NCBI RefSeq assembly: GCF_028471945.1
Contig: NZ_CP110128.1
Span: forward strand, 1,104,501-1,168,500
Length of the DNA: 64,000 nucleotides
Direction: 5' to 3'
DNA from: Pseudomonas sp. WJP1
GTDB taxonomy: Bacteria; Pseudomonadota; Gammaproteobacteria; Pseudomonadales; Pseudomonadaceae
The notes under the pieces were generated by a model that was not told where the DNA came from, did not search any database, and saw nothing but the letters and a program-made list of their open reading frames with translations. A program made the translations under genes and the position numbers. Positions within the stretch are counted from its first letter, which is position 1. Every line of letters begins with the position of its first letter. This document shows positions 45,646-55,440 of this stretch, in pieces.

Positions 45646-47055
45646 ATGCGTTACATCAGTACCCGCGGCCAGGCACCGGCCCTGAATTTCGAAGACGTCC
45701 TGCTGGCAGGTCTTGCCACCGACGGCGGTCTGTACGTCCCGGAAAACCTGCCACGTTTCACCCAGGAAGAAATCGCTTCCTGGGCCGGCCTGCCGTATCA
45801 CGAGCTGGCGTTTCGCGTTATGCGCCCGTTCGTCACCGGCAGCATTCCGGATGCCGATTTCAAAAAGATCCTTGAAGAAACCTACGGCGTGTTTGCCCAC
45901 AGCGCCGTCGCGCCGCTGCGTCAGCTGAACGGCAACGAATGGGTGCTGGAGCTGTTCCACGGCCCGACCCTGGCGTTCAAGGACTTCGCCCTGCAACTGC
46001 TCGGTCGCCTGCTCGACTACGTGCTGGAAAAGCGCGGCGAGCGCGTGGTGATCGTCGGCGCCACGTCCGGCGATACCGGCTCGGCGGCCATCGAAGGCTG
46101 CAAGCACTGCGAAAACGTCGACATCTTCATCCTGCACCCGCACAACCGTGTGTCCGAAGTGCAGCGTCGCCAGATGACGACCATTTTCGGCGAGAACATC
46201 CACAACATCGCCATCGAAGGCAACTTCGATGACTGCCAGGAAATGGTCAAGGCGAGCTTCGCCGACCAGGGCTTCCTCAAGGGCACACGCCTGGTGGCGG
46301 TGAACTCGATCAACTGGGCGCGGATCATGGCCCAGATCGTCTACTACTTCCACGCGGCCCTGCAGCTGGGCGGTCCGGCGCGTTCGGTAGCGTTCTCGGT
46401 GCCAACCGGCAACTTCGGCGACATCTTCGCCGGTTACCTGGCGCGCAACATGGGCCTGCCGATCAACCAGTTGATCGTTGCCACCAACCGCAACGACATC
46501 CTGCACCGCTTCATGAGCGGCAACCAGTACGTCAAGGAAACCCTGCACGCGACCCTGTCGCCGTCGATGGACATCATGGTGTCTTCGAACTTCGAACGCC
46601 TGCTGTTCGACCTGCACGGTCGCAACGGCGCGGCGATTGCCGGGCTGATGGACAGCTTCAAGCAGGGCGGCGGTTTCAGCGTCGAGCAAGAGCGCTGGAC
46701 CGAAGCGCGCAAACTGTTCGACTCGCTGGCCGTGGACGATGCGCAAACCTGCGAAACCATCGCCGAAGTCTTTGAACAGACCGGCGAAGTGCTGGACCCG
46801 CACACCGCGATCGGCGTCAAGGCCGCACGGGAATGCCGCCGCAGCCTGGATATCCCGATGGTGATCCTGGGCACGGCCCATCCGGTCAAATTCCCGGACG
46901 CCGTGGAAAAAGCCGGTGTAGGAAAAGCCCTCGAGCTCCCTGCACATCTGTCTGATTTGTTCGAAAGAGACGAGCGCTGCACCGTCTTGCCGAATGACCT
47001 CAAGGCTGTGCAGGCCTTCGTCAGCCAGCATGGCAACCGCGGTAAGCCTTTGTAA
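45646..47055 (+). CDS. thrC: Threonine synthase
   Basis: 469 residues from ATG 45646 (MRYISTRGQAPALNFEDVLL). PLP fold-type II enzyme; the PLP lysine sits in GPTLAFKDFALQ and the phosphate loop in SVPTGNFGDI. It converts O-phosphohomoserine to threonine. The long bacterial form length is normal. Same transcription unit as hom. Confidence 0.97.
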   Translation: MRYISTRGQAPALNFEDVLLAGLATDGGLYVPENLPRFTQEEIASWAGLPYHELAFRVMRPFVTGSIPDADFKKILEETYGVFAHSAVAPLRQLNGNEWVLELFHGPTLAFKDFALQLLGRLLDYVLEKRGERVVIVGATSGDTGSAAIEGCKHCENVDIFILHPHNRVSEVQRRQMTTIFGENIHNIAIEGNFDDCQEMVKASFADQGFLKGTRLVAVNSINWARIMAQIVYYFHAALQLGGPARSVAFSVPTGNFGDIFAGYLARNMGLPINQLIVATNRNDILHRFMSGNQYVKETLHATLSPSMDIMVSSNFERLLFDLHGRNGAAIAGLMDSFKQGGGFSVEQERWTEARKLFDSLAVDDAQTCETIAEVFEQTGEVLDPHTAIGVKAARECRRSLDIPMVILGTAHPVKFPDAVEKAGVGKALELPAHLSDLFERDERCTVLPNDLKAVQAFVSQHGNRGKPL

Positions 47056-47072
47056 CAGGCAAACCCGGTCAC

Positions 47073-47110
47073 ACAACAAAGCCCGTCTCCTGACGGGCTT
47101 TGTTGTTTTT
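47073..47110 (+). terminator. Intrinsic terminator after thrC
   Basis: AACAAAGCCCGTC (47075-47087) pairs with GACGGGCTTTGTT (47092-47104) around TCCT, followed by a T-run. It ends the hom-thrC unit. Confidence 0.93.
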
Positions 47111-47326
47111 GCAGGCCGCATTTGCCAATAGCGATCCCAATGGCTATCTATCGGCCGACGAACCGGACGGACGTGATGCGGTTGTTTTTTCCCTGTCATC
47201 TTCGCCGTGCATGCTCTATCGACCAGAGACGCAGGTTCATCCCCAGAACTTTCTACTCGGGCCAGCGGTCATTTACTGTACACACGCCCCAGGCACTTTG
47301 TTTTCGGACTATTGAGTGGTGATCGG

Positions 47327-47614
47327 ATGGAAAGTATCAGTCTCTTGCTCGGTGAGGCCCTGAGCCCGTACCAGGTGACGTTGACCCCGTCAGGCATGCA
47401 TGGCGAATGCCGGGTGACCTTGAAGAATGAAATCGGCGCCATCGTGGTCGATCGCGCGTTCAACCAGGCGCAGTTGACCGACAAGCGTCAGCTGACGGAT
47501 GTCGTCGACGGTTTGCACCGTGATGTGCTGATTGCCGAGGGACGCCTGGAACCCTGTGTAATCGCCGCGTTGCGCAATGCGGCGCAGGACAAGTTGCTGG
47601 CCAGTCGAAATTGA
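47327..47614 (+). CDS. DUF3509 family small protein
   Basis: 95 residues from ATG 47327 (MESISLLLGEALSPYQVTLT). The pattern of a short two-layer alpha-beta protein with EGRLEPCVIAALRNAA near the C-terminus matches DUF3509 proteins, common in Pseudomonas and of unknown function. The open frame continues upstream to 47207 but that part is an AT-richer leader. It is followed by a structured RNA candidate at 47650-47770. Confidence 0.8.
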   Translation: MESISLLLGEALSPYQVTLTPSGMHGECRVTLKNEIGAIVVDRAFNQAQLTDKRQLTDVVDGLHRDVLIAEGRLEPCVIAALRNAAQDKLLASRN

Positions 47615-47653
47615 ATTGTCGATTGTGGGAACCTTCCTGCATCCGAATCAGTC

Positions 47654-47770
47654 AGACCCATTAACAGCAGGAGCAAGCATTGTGCTCCGGTGATTGTCGC
47701 TTGCTGTTACGGGTCTTTGTAAGACCACGTTTAACCCCGAGATGTCTCCCCACTTCTCGGGGTTTCTTTT
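47654..47770 (+). ncRNA. Strongly structured RNA candidate with its own terminator
   Basis: Three nested stems are present: AGACCC (47654-47659)/GGGTCT (47711-47716), AACAGCA (47663-47669)/TGCTGTT (47702-47708), and GGAGCA (47670-47675)/TGCTCC (47683-47688). A competing hairpin, GGTCTT (47712-47717)/AAGACC (47721-47726), excludes the outer stem. A terminator, AACCCCGAGA/TCTCGGGGTT plus T's, ends it. No clear promoter was found, so it may be a small RNA or a 3' element of the DUF3509 mRNA. Confidence 0.6.
47733..47770 (+). terminator. Intrinsic terminator closing the structured RNA region
   Basis: AACCCCGAGA (47733-47742) pairs with TCTCGGGGTT (47755-47764) over a 12-base loop, followed by TCTTTTT. 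It faces the convergent gene whose end is at 47784. Confidence 0.88.
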
Positions 47771-47783
47771 TGCCCGGCCATTG

Positions 47784-48773
47784 TCAGTAGCCGTCCTGGT
47801 GCTCGAAAAATTCTTTGGCCGCTTGCAGGTAGTCGCTGCGGCTTTGCGGATCGAGCCACCCGGCATACGCCTCGCTCAGGTGATCCCGGGGCAGGGCACG
47901 CAGCAGTTGGTTGATCTCGATGATCGCCTGGCGGCCCTGGGGCGTGTTGGTGCAGCCGATGTAGCCGGACAGGTATTTGCCGGTGCCGCGTATCGGGTAG
48001 AACTGCAGTTCATCTTCGGCGATCCCCTGTTGCCGGGCCTGATAGCGAATTTCCGGGCGATAGCCCAACAGCAATTGCAGGCGTCCCAGGCGTTGCATTT
48101 GCAGCAGGCTGCCCAAGGCGTCGTTGCCGTAATGGAGCGTCAGGGCCTTGCCCGGTGCCTGTTTGAGCAGGGCGTCGAGGTATTCGCCATAGTTGCGTTC
48201 GGCAACAATGCCCAGTGTCACGTTGCCGGTGGCCAACAAGGCGGCCAGGTCCACCTCCCCATCCTTGAGGAACGGCGCCAGCACCTCCCGATCTTTGCTC
48301 TGCACTGCCAGGCCATTGCTCATGGCGCGAAAGACCGGCAGGGAAAATGCGATCCAGCTTTCGCGCTCCTTGCTCCAGTTCAGTGCCGCATCGCAGGTGA
48401 GGGACGGTTCGTGAAGCTTTTGCAGGCCACGGGCACGATTGACCTTCAACACACTGTGCCGGTACTGCGGCATGCCGGCGATCAGTTGCCGGAGCAATTG
48501 ATCGATGACCCCCTGGCCTTTCTCCGGACCGTCGAAAATGAACAGCGGCGGAAGATCGCGTTTCAGCCAGACCAGGGTTTCCTTGGGCTGCGCCGACACC
48601 GGCGAGGCCAACGCAATGATCAGGGCCAGGCTCGCCAACGCGCCCAAGCGCCGCCCGGCCAACAATAGCCGCCGCCCGTCCAGCAACAGGCCGGGCGTGA
48701 TGAATCGCGCAAACAGACGCTTGAGCTCAGATGGCCCCGTCTTTGCGCAGCTGTGTGATCTGCGACGCGTCAT
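47784..48773 (-). CDS. TIGR02285-like periplasmic solute-binding domain protein
   Basis: About 329 residues if started at ATG 48773; the true start is uncertain because no ATG or GTG lies close to the signal peptide. From LGALASLALIIALASPVSAQ a secretion signal is clear, followed by a type II periplasmic-binding fold (LVWLKRDLPPLFIFDGPEKG; then YNGDALGS-like strand). Such proteins resemble extracellular solute-binding domains but often stand alone without a transporter, as here. The gene overlaps the end of the CaiB-type gene. Ligand unknown. Confidence 0.7.
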   Translation of the reverse strand: MTRRRSHSCAKTGPSELKRLFARFITPGLLLDGRRLLLAGRRLGALASLALIIALASPVSAQPKETLVWLKRDLPPLFIFDGPEKGQGVIDQLLRQLIAGMPQYRHSVLKVNRARGLQKLHEPSLTCDAALNWSKERESWIAFSLPVFRAMSNGLAVQSKDREVLAPFLKDGEVDLAALLATGNVTLGIVAERNYGEYLDALLKQAPGKALTLHYGNDALGSLLQMQRLGRLQLLLGYRPEIRYQARQQGIAEDELQFYPIRGTGKYLSGYIGCTNTPQGRQAIIEINQLLRALPRDHLSEAYAGWLDPQSRSDYLQAAKEFFEHQDGY

Positions 48774-49926
48774 AGCCAAGTTCCTGGAGTACCTGGGCGT
48801 TGTGCTCACCCAGTTGCGGCCCGACCCATTCGCAATCACCGGGTGTCTCTGAGAGTTTCGGCACGATCCCCGGCATCTTGAAGTCCTTGCCATCGGGCAG
48901 TTTGGCCTGCAGGAACATTTCCCGGGCCAGGTACTGAGGATCGCTGAACATGTCCTCGGCGCTGAAGATCCGGCTGGCCGGTACGTCAGCCTGGTTCAAG
49001 CGCTCGATGACGGTGTCCAGGGGCAGCGAATTGACCCAGCGATCGATGACCCCGTAGATTTCGTCGCGACGGCTGTCCCGGCCGTCGTTGCTGGCCAGCA
49101 GCGGATCGTTGGCCAGGTCCTCCCGGCCGATGATCAGCATGAAACGCTTGAAGATCGCATCGCCATTGGCGCCGATCTGCACGTGCTTGCCATCGGCACT
49201 GGTGTGGATCGAGGAGGGCGTGATGCCCGGCATGATGTTGCCGGTACGTTCACGGATGAAGCCGAACACGTCGAACTCCGGCACCATGCTTTCCATCATG
49301 GCGAAGATCGCCTCGTACAGCGCCACGTCCACCACTTGCCCCTCACCGCCATTGACCTCGCGGTGACGCAGGGCCATCAGGGCACCGATCACGCCCCACA
49401 GCGCGGCGATCGAGTCGCCGATGGAAATCCCGGTGCGCACCGGTGGCCGGTCCTCAAACCCGGTGATGTAGCGCAGGCCGCCCATGGATTCGCCGACTGC
49501 GCCAAACCCGGGTTGATCTTTCATCGGGCCGGTCTGGCCGAAGCCCGAGAGCCGCACCATGACCAGCTTGGGATTCAAGGCATGCAGGACGTCCCAGCCC
49601 AGGCCGAGTTTTTCCAGCACGCCGGGGCGGAAGTTCTCGATCAGGATGTCTGCTTCACCGAGCAGTTTTTTCAGGATCGCCAGGCCATCCGGGTGCTTGA
49701 GGTTCAGCGTCAGCGACTTTTTATTGCGTGCCTGGACGAACCACCACAGCGAGGTGCCCTCGTACAACTTGCGCCATTTGCGCAAAGGATCGCCACCGTC
49801 CGGCGACTCGACCTTGACCACATCGGCACCGAATTCAGCGCAAATGCGCGAGGCGAACGGGCCGGCGATCAAGGTACCCAATTCGATGACTTTCAGACCT
49901 GAGAGCGGTTTGGCAGAGGACGGCAT
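48727..49926 (-). CDS. CaiB/BaiF family CoA transferase
   Basis: 399 residues of class III CoA transferase. The start region KPLSGLKVIELGTLIAGPFA and the ESPDGGDPLRKW and GFGQTGPMKDQPGFG blocks are typical. Such enzymes move CoA between carboxylic acids through an aspartyl thioester. No dehydrogenase or ligase gene is adjacent, so the acid substrate is not known. CaiB-type stop overlaps the next gene's uncertain start. Confidence 0.9.
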   Translation of the reverse strand: MPSSAKPLSGLKVIELGTLIAGPFASRICAEFGADVVKVESPDGGDPLRKWRKLYEGTSLWWFVQARNKKSLTLNLKHPDGLAILKKLLGEADILIENFRPGVLEKLGLGWDVLHALNPKLVMVRLSGFGQTGPMKDQPGFGAVGESMGGLRYITGFEDRPPVRTGISIGDSIAALWGVIGALMALRHREVNGGEGQVVDVALYEAIFAMMESMVPEFDVFGFIRERTGNIMPGITPSSIHTSADGKHVQIGANGDAIFKRFMLIIGREDLANDPLLASNDGRDSRRDEIYGVIDRWVNSLPLDTVIERLNQADVPASRIFSAEDMFSDPQYLAREMFLQAKLPDGKDFKMPGIVPKLSETPGDCEWVGPQLGEHNAQVLQELGYDASQITQLRKDGAI

Positions 49927-50073
49927 GCGGGTTCCTGTAGGACAAAGGTTGAGCGAGTACAGAGTTTTAACATAGCCGACTGTCAGGCGCCCAAGGGAGA
50001 TCGCCTTCTATTCGTTGATTGGTGGCTGCATCGGTTAGACTTGCCGCCTTTCCACGTATCAAGAAGCCCGTTC

Positions 50074-50616
50074 ATGGCCCAGCCGTCCACGACCTACAAG
50101 TTTGAACTGAACCTCACTGACCTCGATCGCAGTGTCTACGAGTCCGTCAAGCAGACCATCGCCCGCCACCCTTCGGAAACCGAAGAGCGCATGACCGTGC
50201 GCCTGTTGGCCTACGCCCTCTGGTACAACGAGCAGCTGTCGTTTGGCCGTGGCCTGTCGGACGTGGATGAACCAGCGTTGTGGGAAAAGAGCCTGGATGA
50301 CCGTGTCCTGCACTGGATCGAAGTCGGTCAGCCGGACGCCGATCGCCTGACCTGGTGCTCGCGCCGCACCGAACGCACCAGCCTGCTGGCCTACGGCAGC
50401 CTGCGCGTGTGGGAAGGCAAGGTGATCCCGGCGATCAAGAACCTGAAAAACGTCAACATCGCGGCGGTCCCTCAGGAAGTCCTGGAGACCCTGGCCAAAG
50501 ACATGCCCCGGGTGATCAAGTGGGACGTGATGATCAGCGAAGGGACGATTTTCGTCACCGACGACCGCGGCCAGCATGAAGTCCAGTTGCAGTGGCTGCT
50601 GGGCGAACGCGGCTGA
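50074..50616 (+). CDS. YaeQ family protein
   Basis: 180 residues from ATG 50074 (MAQPSTTYKFELNLTDLDRS). The PD-(D/E)XK-like YaeQ family pattern includes YESVKQTIARHPSETEERM and the later WIEVGQPDADRLTWCSRRT. E. coli YaeQ was reported as a suppressor of a rfaH defect but its biochemistry is unclear. It is followed by recJ after 57 bases. Confidence 0.9.
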   Translation: MAQPSTTYKFELNLTDLDRSVYESVKQTIARHPSETEERMTVRLLAYALWYNEQLSFGRGLSDVDEPALWEKSLDDRVLHWIEVGQPDADRLTWCSRRTERTSLLAYGSLRVWEGKVIPAIKNLKNVNIAAVPQEVLETLAKDMPRVIKWDVMISEGTIFVTDDRGQHEVQLQWLLGERG

Positions 50617-50673
50617 TCAGTCGCTGCCTCACCGGTTTAATCCTACGTATTGAAGAGAAGCCCCTGTCACCCC

Positions 50674-52383
50674 ATGCGCATCGAACCTCGCCTGCTGCCC
50701 GACACCCTGCCATTTCTCGGTGATATTCCACCGCTGTTGACCCGGCTGTACGCAGCGCGGGGCGTGCAATCCGAAGCCGAACTGGACAAAAGCCTGGCGC
50801 GGCTGATTCCGTTCCAGCAGCTCAAGGGCATCGAGGCGGCGGTGGATTTGCTGGTGACTGCGCTCGAGCAGCGCCAGCGGATCCTGATCGTGGGCGACTT
50901 CGATGCCGACGGCGCCACAGCCAGTACCGTGGGCACTCTGGGCTTGCGCCTGCTGGGTGCGGCGCATGTCGACTATCTGGTGCCCAATCGATTCGACTAC
51001 GGCTACGGCCTGACCCCGGAAATCGTCGCGGTGGCCCTGGAGCGCCAGCCTCAGTTGCTGATTACCGTGGACAACGGCATTTCCAGTGTCGAAGGCGTGG
51101 CCGCGGCGAAAAAGGCCGGGCTCAACGTGTTGGTTACCGACCACCATTTGCCCGGCGACGAACTGCCGCTGGCCGATGCCATCGTCAATCCGAACCAGCC
51201 CGGTTGCACGTTCCCGAGCAAGGCGCTGGCCGGCGTCGGGGTGATTTTCTATGTGCTGATGGCCCTGCGCGCGCGTTTGCGCGAACTCGGCTGGTACGCC
51301 AGCAAGCCGCAGCCGAACATCGGCGAACTGCTCGATCTGGTGGCGTTGGGCAGCGTGGCCGACGTGGTGCCGCTGGACGCCAATAACCGCATCCTGGTGC
51401 ATCAGGGCCTGGAACGGATACGCGCCGGACGTGCCCGGCCGGGGATCAAGGCGATTCTCGAAGTAGCCAAGCGTGACCATGCGCGCATCACCTCCACCGA
51501 CCTGGGGTTCATTGTCGGCCCACGCCTCAACGCCGCCGGGCGACTGGATGACATGAGCCTGGGCATCGAATGCCTGCTCACCGAAGACGCGGCGCTCGCG
51601 CGGGAAATGGCGGCGCAACTGGACGGGATGAACCAGGACCGCAAATCCATCGAGCAGGGCATGCAGCGTGAAGCGCTGGCCCAGCTCAAGGATTTGCCGG
51701 TGGAATCGATGCCGTTTGGTTTGTGCCTGTTCGATCCCGAGTGGCACCAGGGCGTCATCGGCATCCTGGCCTCGCGCATGAAAGAGCGTTATTTCCGTCC
51801 AACCATCGCCTTTGCCGATGCAGGCGATGGCTTGCTCAAGGGCTCGGGGCGTTCGGTCCAGGGCTTTCATATTCGCGACGCCCTGAGCGTGGTGGCGGCG
51901 CAGCATCCGAACCTGATCACCAAATACGGTGGCCACGCCATGGCCGCTGGCCTGACGCTGCCGGAGGCGAATTTTCCGTTGTTCGCCGAAGCTTTCGACG
52001 CTGAAGTGCGTAGGCAATTGCGCGAAGAAGACCTGACCGGGCGATTGCTGTCGGACGGTACCCTGGCTGTCGAGGAGTTTCACCTGGAACTGGCGCGTGC
52101 TTTGCGCCATGCCGGCCCTTGGGGGCAACACTTCCCGGAGCCGCTGTTCCATGGGGTGTTCCAGTTGGTCGAGCAGCGCGTCGTGGGTGAACGGCACTTG
52201 AAAGTGGTGCTGAGAAGCGAATGCGGCTCGTTGAAACTTGATGGCATTGCCTTTGGCATCGACCGTGATGTCTGGCCGAACCCGACCATCAAGTGGGTCG
52301 AATTGGCTTACAAACTCGACGTCAACGAGTTTCGTGGCAACGAGACGGTTCAACTGATGATTGCCCACATCGAACCGCGCTGA
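50674..52383 (+). CDS. recJ: Single-stranded-DNA-specific exonuclease RecJ
   Basis: 569 residues from ATG 50674. DHH phosphoesterase motifs are visible: VGDFDADGATAS, ITVDNGIS, TDHHLPG and VALGSVADVVPL; the DHHA1 part carries GHAMAAGLTL; a C-terminal OB-like domain ends the protein. RecJ degrades 5' ends in recombination and mismatch repair. Metal-binding Asp and His residues look intact. Confidence 0.97.
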   Translation: MRIEPRLLPDTLPFLGDIPPLLTRLYAARGVQSEAELDKSLARLIPFQQLKGIEAAVDLLVTALEQRQRILIVGDFDADGATASTVGTLGLRLLGAAHVDYLVPNRFDYGYGLTPEIVAVALERQPQLLITVDNGISSVEGVAAAKKAGLNVLVTDHHLPGDELPLADAIVNPNQPGCTFPSKALAGVGVIFYVLMALRARLRELGWYASKPQPNIGELLDLVALGSVADVVPLDANNRILVHQGLERIRAGRARPGIKAILEVAKRDHARITSTDLGFIVGPRLNAAGRLDDMSLGIECLLTEDAALAREMAAQLDGMNQDRKSIEQGMQREALAQLKDLPVESMPFGLCLFDPEWHQGVIGILASRMKERYFRPTIAFADAGDGLLKGSGRSVQGFHIRDALSVVAAQHPNLITKYGGHAMAAGLTLPEANFPLFAEAFDAEVRRQLREEDLTGRLLSDGTLAVEEFHLELARALRHAGPWGQHFPEPLFHGVFQLVEQRVVGERHLKVVLRSECGSLKLDGIAFGIDRDVWPNPTIKWVELAYKLDVNEFRGNETVQLMIAHIEPR

Positions 52384-52385
52384 GT

Positions 52386-52453
52386 CCATCGCGAGCAGGC
52401 TCGCTCCCACAGGATTGCGTAATCCCCTGTGGGAGCGAGCCTGCTCGCGATGG
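52386..52453. repeat. Compact REPIN-like inverted pair
   Basis: CCATCGCGAGCAGGCTCGCT and AGCGAGCCTGCTCGCGATGG are nearly adjacent, with CTCCCACAG and CTGTGGGAG as inner edges. It begins three bases after the recJ stop. Confidence 0.9.
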
Positions 52454-52651
52454 CTATCTCCCTGGCACCGAATTCATCAGAACCCTCCACCATCCCCCGA
52501 TGTCGACTAGGCTCTAAAGCACTGCTTGATTATCCTTGTGACGTCTTGTCAATTTTTTGCCCGCGGGGGCGGGTGCTGCATCCCTTTCATGTCACTCGTC
52601 GACTATTCAAACAGAACCCTGGAGCCTGCCCACTGATTTGAGAGGTGCCCC

Positions 52652-53758
52652 ATGAGTCTGCTGCTTGAACCCTACACCCTTCGTCAATTGACCCTGCTCA
52701 ACCGCATTGCGGTATCGCCCATGTGCCAGTATTCGAGCGTCGATGGCCTGGCCAATGACTGGCACCTGGTCCACCTCGGTAGTCGCGCCGTCGGCGGCGC
52801 GGGACTGGTCTTTACCGAAGCCACGGCGGTCACGGCCGACGGGCGTATCACCGACCAGGACCTTGGCCTGTGGAACGATGAACAGATCGAACCCCTGCAG
52901 CGCATCACCCGATTCATTGCCGCCCAAGGCGCCGTCGCCGGCATCCAGCTGGCCCACGCCGGGCGCAAGGCCAGTACCTATCGACCCTGGCTCGGCAAGC
53001 ATGGCAGCGTAAAGATCGACGAGGGCGGCTGGCAGCCGGTCGGCCCTTCACCAATTGCATTTGACCCGCAGCACACACAACCCAAACAGCTCGATGACGG
53101 TGATATCGCCAAGATTATCCAGGCCTTTGTCGACGCAGCGCAGCGCGCACTCACGGCCGGTTTCAAGGTGGTCGAAGTGCACGCAGCCCATGGCTACCTG
53201 CTGCACCAGTTTCTTTCGCCCCTGAGTAATCAGCGGCGTGATCAGTACGGCGGCTCCTTCGAAAACCGCATCCGCCTGGTGCTGCAAGTGACCGAAGCGG
53301 TGCGCAAGGTCTGGCCGGAAGAGTTGCCGCTGTTCGTGCGGGTGTCCGCCACCGACTGGGTGGAGGATGGCTGGAACCCGGATGAAACCGTCGAGCTGGC
53401 GCGACGCCTGAAAGACCTGGGCGTGGACCTGATCGATGTTTCGTCGGGCGGCACGGCAGTCAACGCGGAAATCCCCACAGGCCCGGGTTATCAGACCCGG
53501 TTCGCCGAACGTGTGCGCAAGGAGTCAGGCATCGCCACCGGTACTGTAGGCATGATCACCGAGCCGGCTCAGGCCGAGCATATCCTGCGCACCTGTCAGG
53601 CCGACATCATCTTCCTCGCTCGTGAGCTGTTGCGTGATCCTTATTGGGCGCTGCATGCCGACGATGACCTGGGCGGGCGCAAAGCCATTTGGCCAGCGCA
53701 GTATCACCGCGCAACCCACCGTGACCAGCCCATTCATGAGTCGGATTTGCGTGATTGA
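52652..53758 (+). CDS. NADH:flavin oxidoreductase, old yellow enzyme (YqjM/XenA-like)
   Basis: 368 residues of FMN-dependent TIM barrel. The PMCQYSS segment has the Cys of the YqjM-like subclass; HAGRKAS and HAAHGYLLHQFLSPLSNQRR carry the FMN and substrate contacts; RELLRDPYW ends the barrel. Such ene-reductases reduce activated alkenes and, in some cases, xenobiotics such as nitro compounds. The natural substrate is unknown. GAGAGGTG lies before the ATG. Confidence 0.92.
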   Translation: MSLLLEPYTLRQLTLLNRIAVSPMCQYSSVDGLANDWHLVHLGSRAVGGAGLVFTEATAVTADGRITDQDLGLWNDEQIEPLQRITRFIAAQGAVAGIQLAHAGRKASTYRPWLGKHGSVKIDEGGWQPVGPSPIAFDPQHTQPKQLDDGDIAKIIQAFVDAAQRALTAGFKVVEVHAAHGYLLHQFLSPLSNQRRDQYGGSFENRIRLVLQVTEAVRKVWPEELPLFVRVSATDWVEDGWNPDETVELARRLKDLGVDLIDVSSGGTAVNAEIPTGPGYQTRFAERVRKESGIATGTVGMITEPAQAEHILRTCQADIIFLARELLRDPYWALHADDDLGGRKAIWPAQYHRATHRDQPIHESDLRD

Positions 53759-53773
53759 TTGAGGCTGCAAAGC

Positions 53774-53812
53774 AAAAAGCCCCGGTCTATTTGACCGGGG
53801 CTTTGTTTTTTC
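53774..53812. terminator. Bidirectional intrinsic terminator
   Basis: AAAGCCCCGGTC (53776-53787) pairs with GACCGGGGCTTT (53793-53804) around TATTT, with A's before and a T-run after. It serves the ene-reductase gene and the convergent opgD. Confidence 0.92.
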
Positions 53813-53814
53813 CG

Positions 53815-55440
53815 TCAGGTGTATTTGCGCTTGTCCGGCGCCGGCGGGAAGTACTGGTACAGCCAGGTTTCACTCAGCGTGCGGTCATTGGTGCGGATGA
53901 ACAGGCGCAGCTCCACCGGCTCGACACTGTCATTGGTCGGGTACCAGTCAAAAATGATGCGGTAGCCCTTGATGTCATCGAGCACCAGCACGTTGAAGTC
54001 CTTCACCTGGCCGTTCGAACAGGTGACCACCGGTTCGATGCCGGTGCCCTGCGGCAGGCGATCGAGGCCGCCGCCGTTGAAGTCCACGGCGAAGCGACGG
54101 GCCCAGACTTCCGGGTAATGCTCGCCCGGTGCCCAACCTTCGGTGAAGCCGCCCATGCCCGAACGGGTCGCGTTAACCCGTGCCAGCGGCGTGCCGACGG
54201 GCGGCAGGGCGCTCCAGTAGAGCTTGTAGCCGTAGTTCAGCGAGTCGCCGGCCGCGACCGGTTTTTTCGGGGTCCAGAAGGCAACGATGTTATCGAGGGT
54301 CTCGCCGGTGGTAGGAATTTCCAGCAGGTCGATAGAGCCTTCGCCCCACGGGGTCGTCGGTTCCACCCACAGGCTGGGGCGTCGGCTGTACCAGTCGACG
54401 GTGTCCTGGTAGTTGGCGAACTCGTGATCGGTCTGCACCAGGCCGAAACCTTTCGGGTCCTTGTCGGTGAAGGCGTTGAACTGCAGGGTGGCCGGGTTGT
54501 TCAGCGGGCGGCAGATCCATTCGCCGTTGCCACGCCACATCGCCAGGCGATCGGAGTCGTGGATCTGCGGGTGAATGGTGTCGCACATGCGGCGCTCGTG
54601 GGTGCCGCAGCTGAACATGCTGGTCATCGGCGCAATGCCCAGTTGTTCGATGGCGGTGCGTGCGTTGACATGGGCGTCGACTTCCATGACCACGCGCTCG
54701 GCCTGGCAATCGATGTCAAAGCGGTAGGCGCCGGTGGCACTCGGTGAATCGAGCAAGGCGTAGACCACGAAACGAGTGCTGTCCTTGTCGGGCGTCTCGA
54801 ACCAGAACTTGGTGAAGTCGGGGAATTCTTCGCGCTTTTTCGCGTAGGTGTCGATCGCCAGGCCGCGGGCCGACAAGCCGTACTGGCCGGTGGCATCTAC
54901 CGCGCGGAAGTAGCTGGCGCCGAGGAAAGACACCACGTCGTGCTTGTCCAGTTCCGGCGCCTTGAACAGCTTGAACCCGGAAAAGCCCAGGTCGCCCTTG
55001 AGCTGCTGGGTGTCGACCGACGTATTCTCATAGTTGAACAACGAAGGGCGGAAATGCACTTCGCGGGCCATGTGGCTCTTGGGATCGACGCTGTACATGC
55101 GCACTGGCTGGCGAAAACCCATGCCGACATGGAAAAACTGCACATCCAGCTGACCATTCAAGTCATTCCACAGCGAATGCTTGCCGTCATAGCGGATCGC
55201 GTTGAAGTTCTGCGGGGTCATGGTCGCCAAGGTAGGTGGCAGCACCTGCTTGGTATCCTGGTAGCTCTTGCTGGCCAGTTGCTTGGCCTGGGCCTTCAGT
55301 GCGTCGAAGTCGAACGCCTGGGCCTCGCCATCCGCCGTGCCATTGCTTGCCCAGGCTCGGGCAGCGAGCAGGCCGGTGGCCGACAAACCGGTGTAGGCCG
55401 CGATGGCCATGGAGGCCTTGAGCAAATTCCTGCGATGCAT
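53815..55440 (-). CDS. opgD: Periplasmic glucan biosynthesis protein OpgD (MdoD)
   Basis: 541 residues from ATG 55440. A twin-arginine signal ([17 protein letters not shown]) leads to a beta-sandwich of the OpgG/OpgD family ([20 protein letters not shown] start, MVFSxx glucan-side blocks such as [11 protein letters not shown]). OpgD acts in the structure and length control of osmoregulated periplasmic glucans. Here no opgG/opgH lies adjacent. Length matches the family. Confidence 0.92.
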   Translation of the reverse strand: MHRRNLLKASMAIAAYTGLSATGLLAARAWASNGTADGEAQAFDFDALKAQAKQLASKSYQDTKQVLPPTLATMTPQNFNAIRYDGKHSLWNDLNGQLDVQFFHVGMGFRQPVRMYSVDPKSHMAREVHFRPSLFNYENTSVDTQQLKGDLGFSGFKLFKAPELDKHDVVSFLGASYFRAVDATGQYGLSARGLAIDTYAKKREEFPDFTKFWFETPDKDSTRFVVYALLDSPSATGAYRFDIDCQAERVVMEVDAHVNARTAIEQLGIAPMTSMFSCGTHERRMCDTIHPQIHDSDRLAMWRGNGEWICRPLNNPATLQFNAFTDKDPKGFGLVQTDHEFANYQDTVDWYSRRPSLWVEPTTPWGEGSIDLLEIPTTGETLDNIVAFWTPKKPVAAGDSLNYGYKLYWSALPPVGTPLARVNATRSGMGGFTEGWAPGEHYPEVWARRFAVDFNGGGLDRLPQGTGIEPVVTCSNGQVKDFNVLVLDDIKGYRIIFDWYPTNDSVEPVELRLFIRTNDRTLSETWLYQYFPPAPDKRKYT

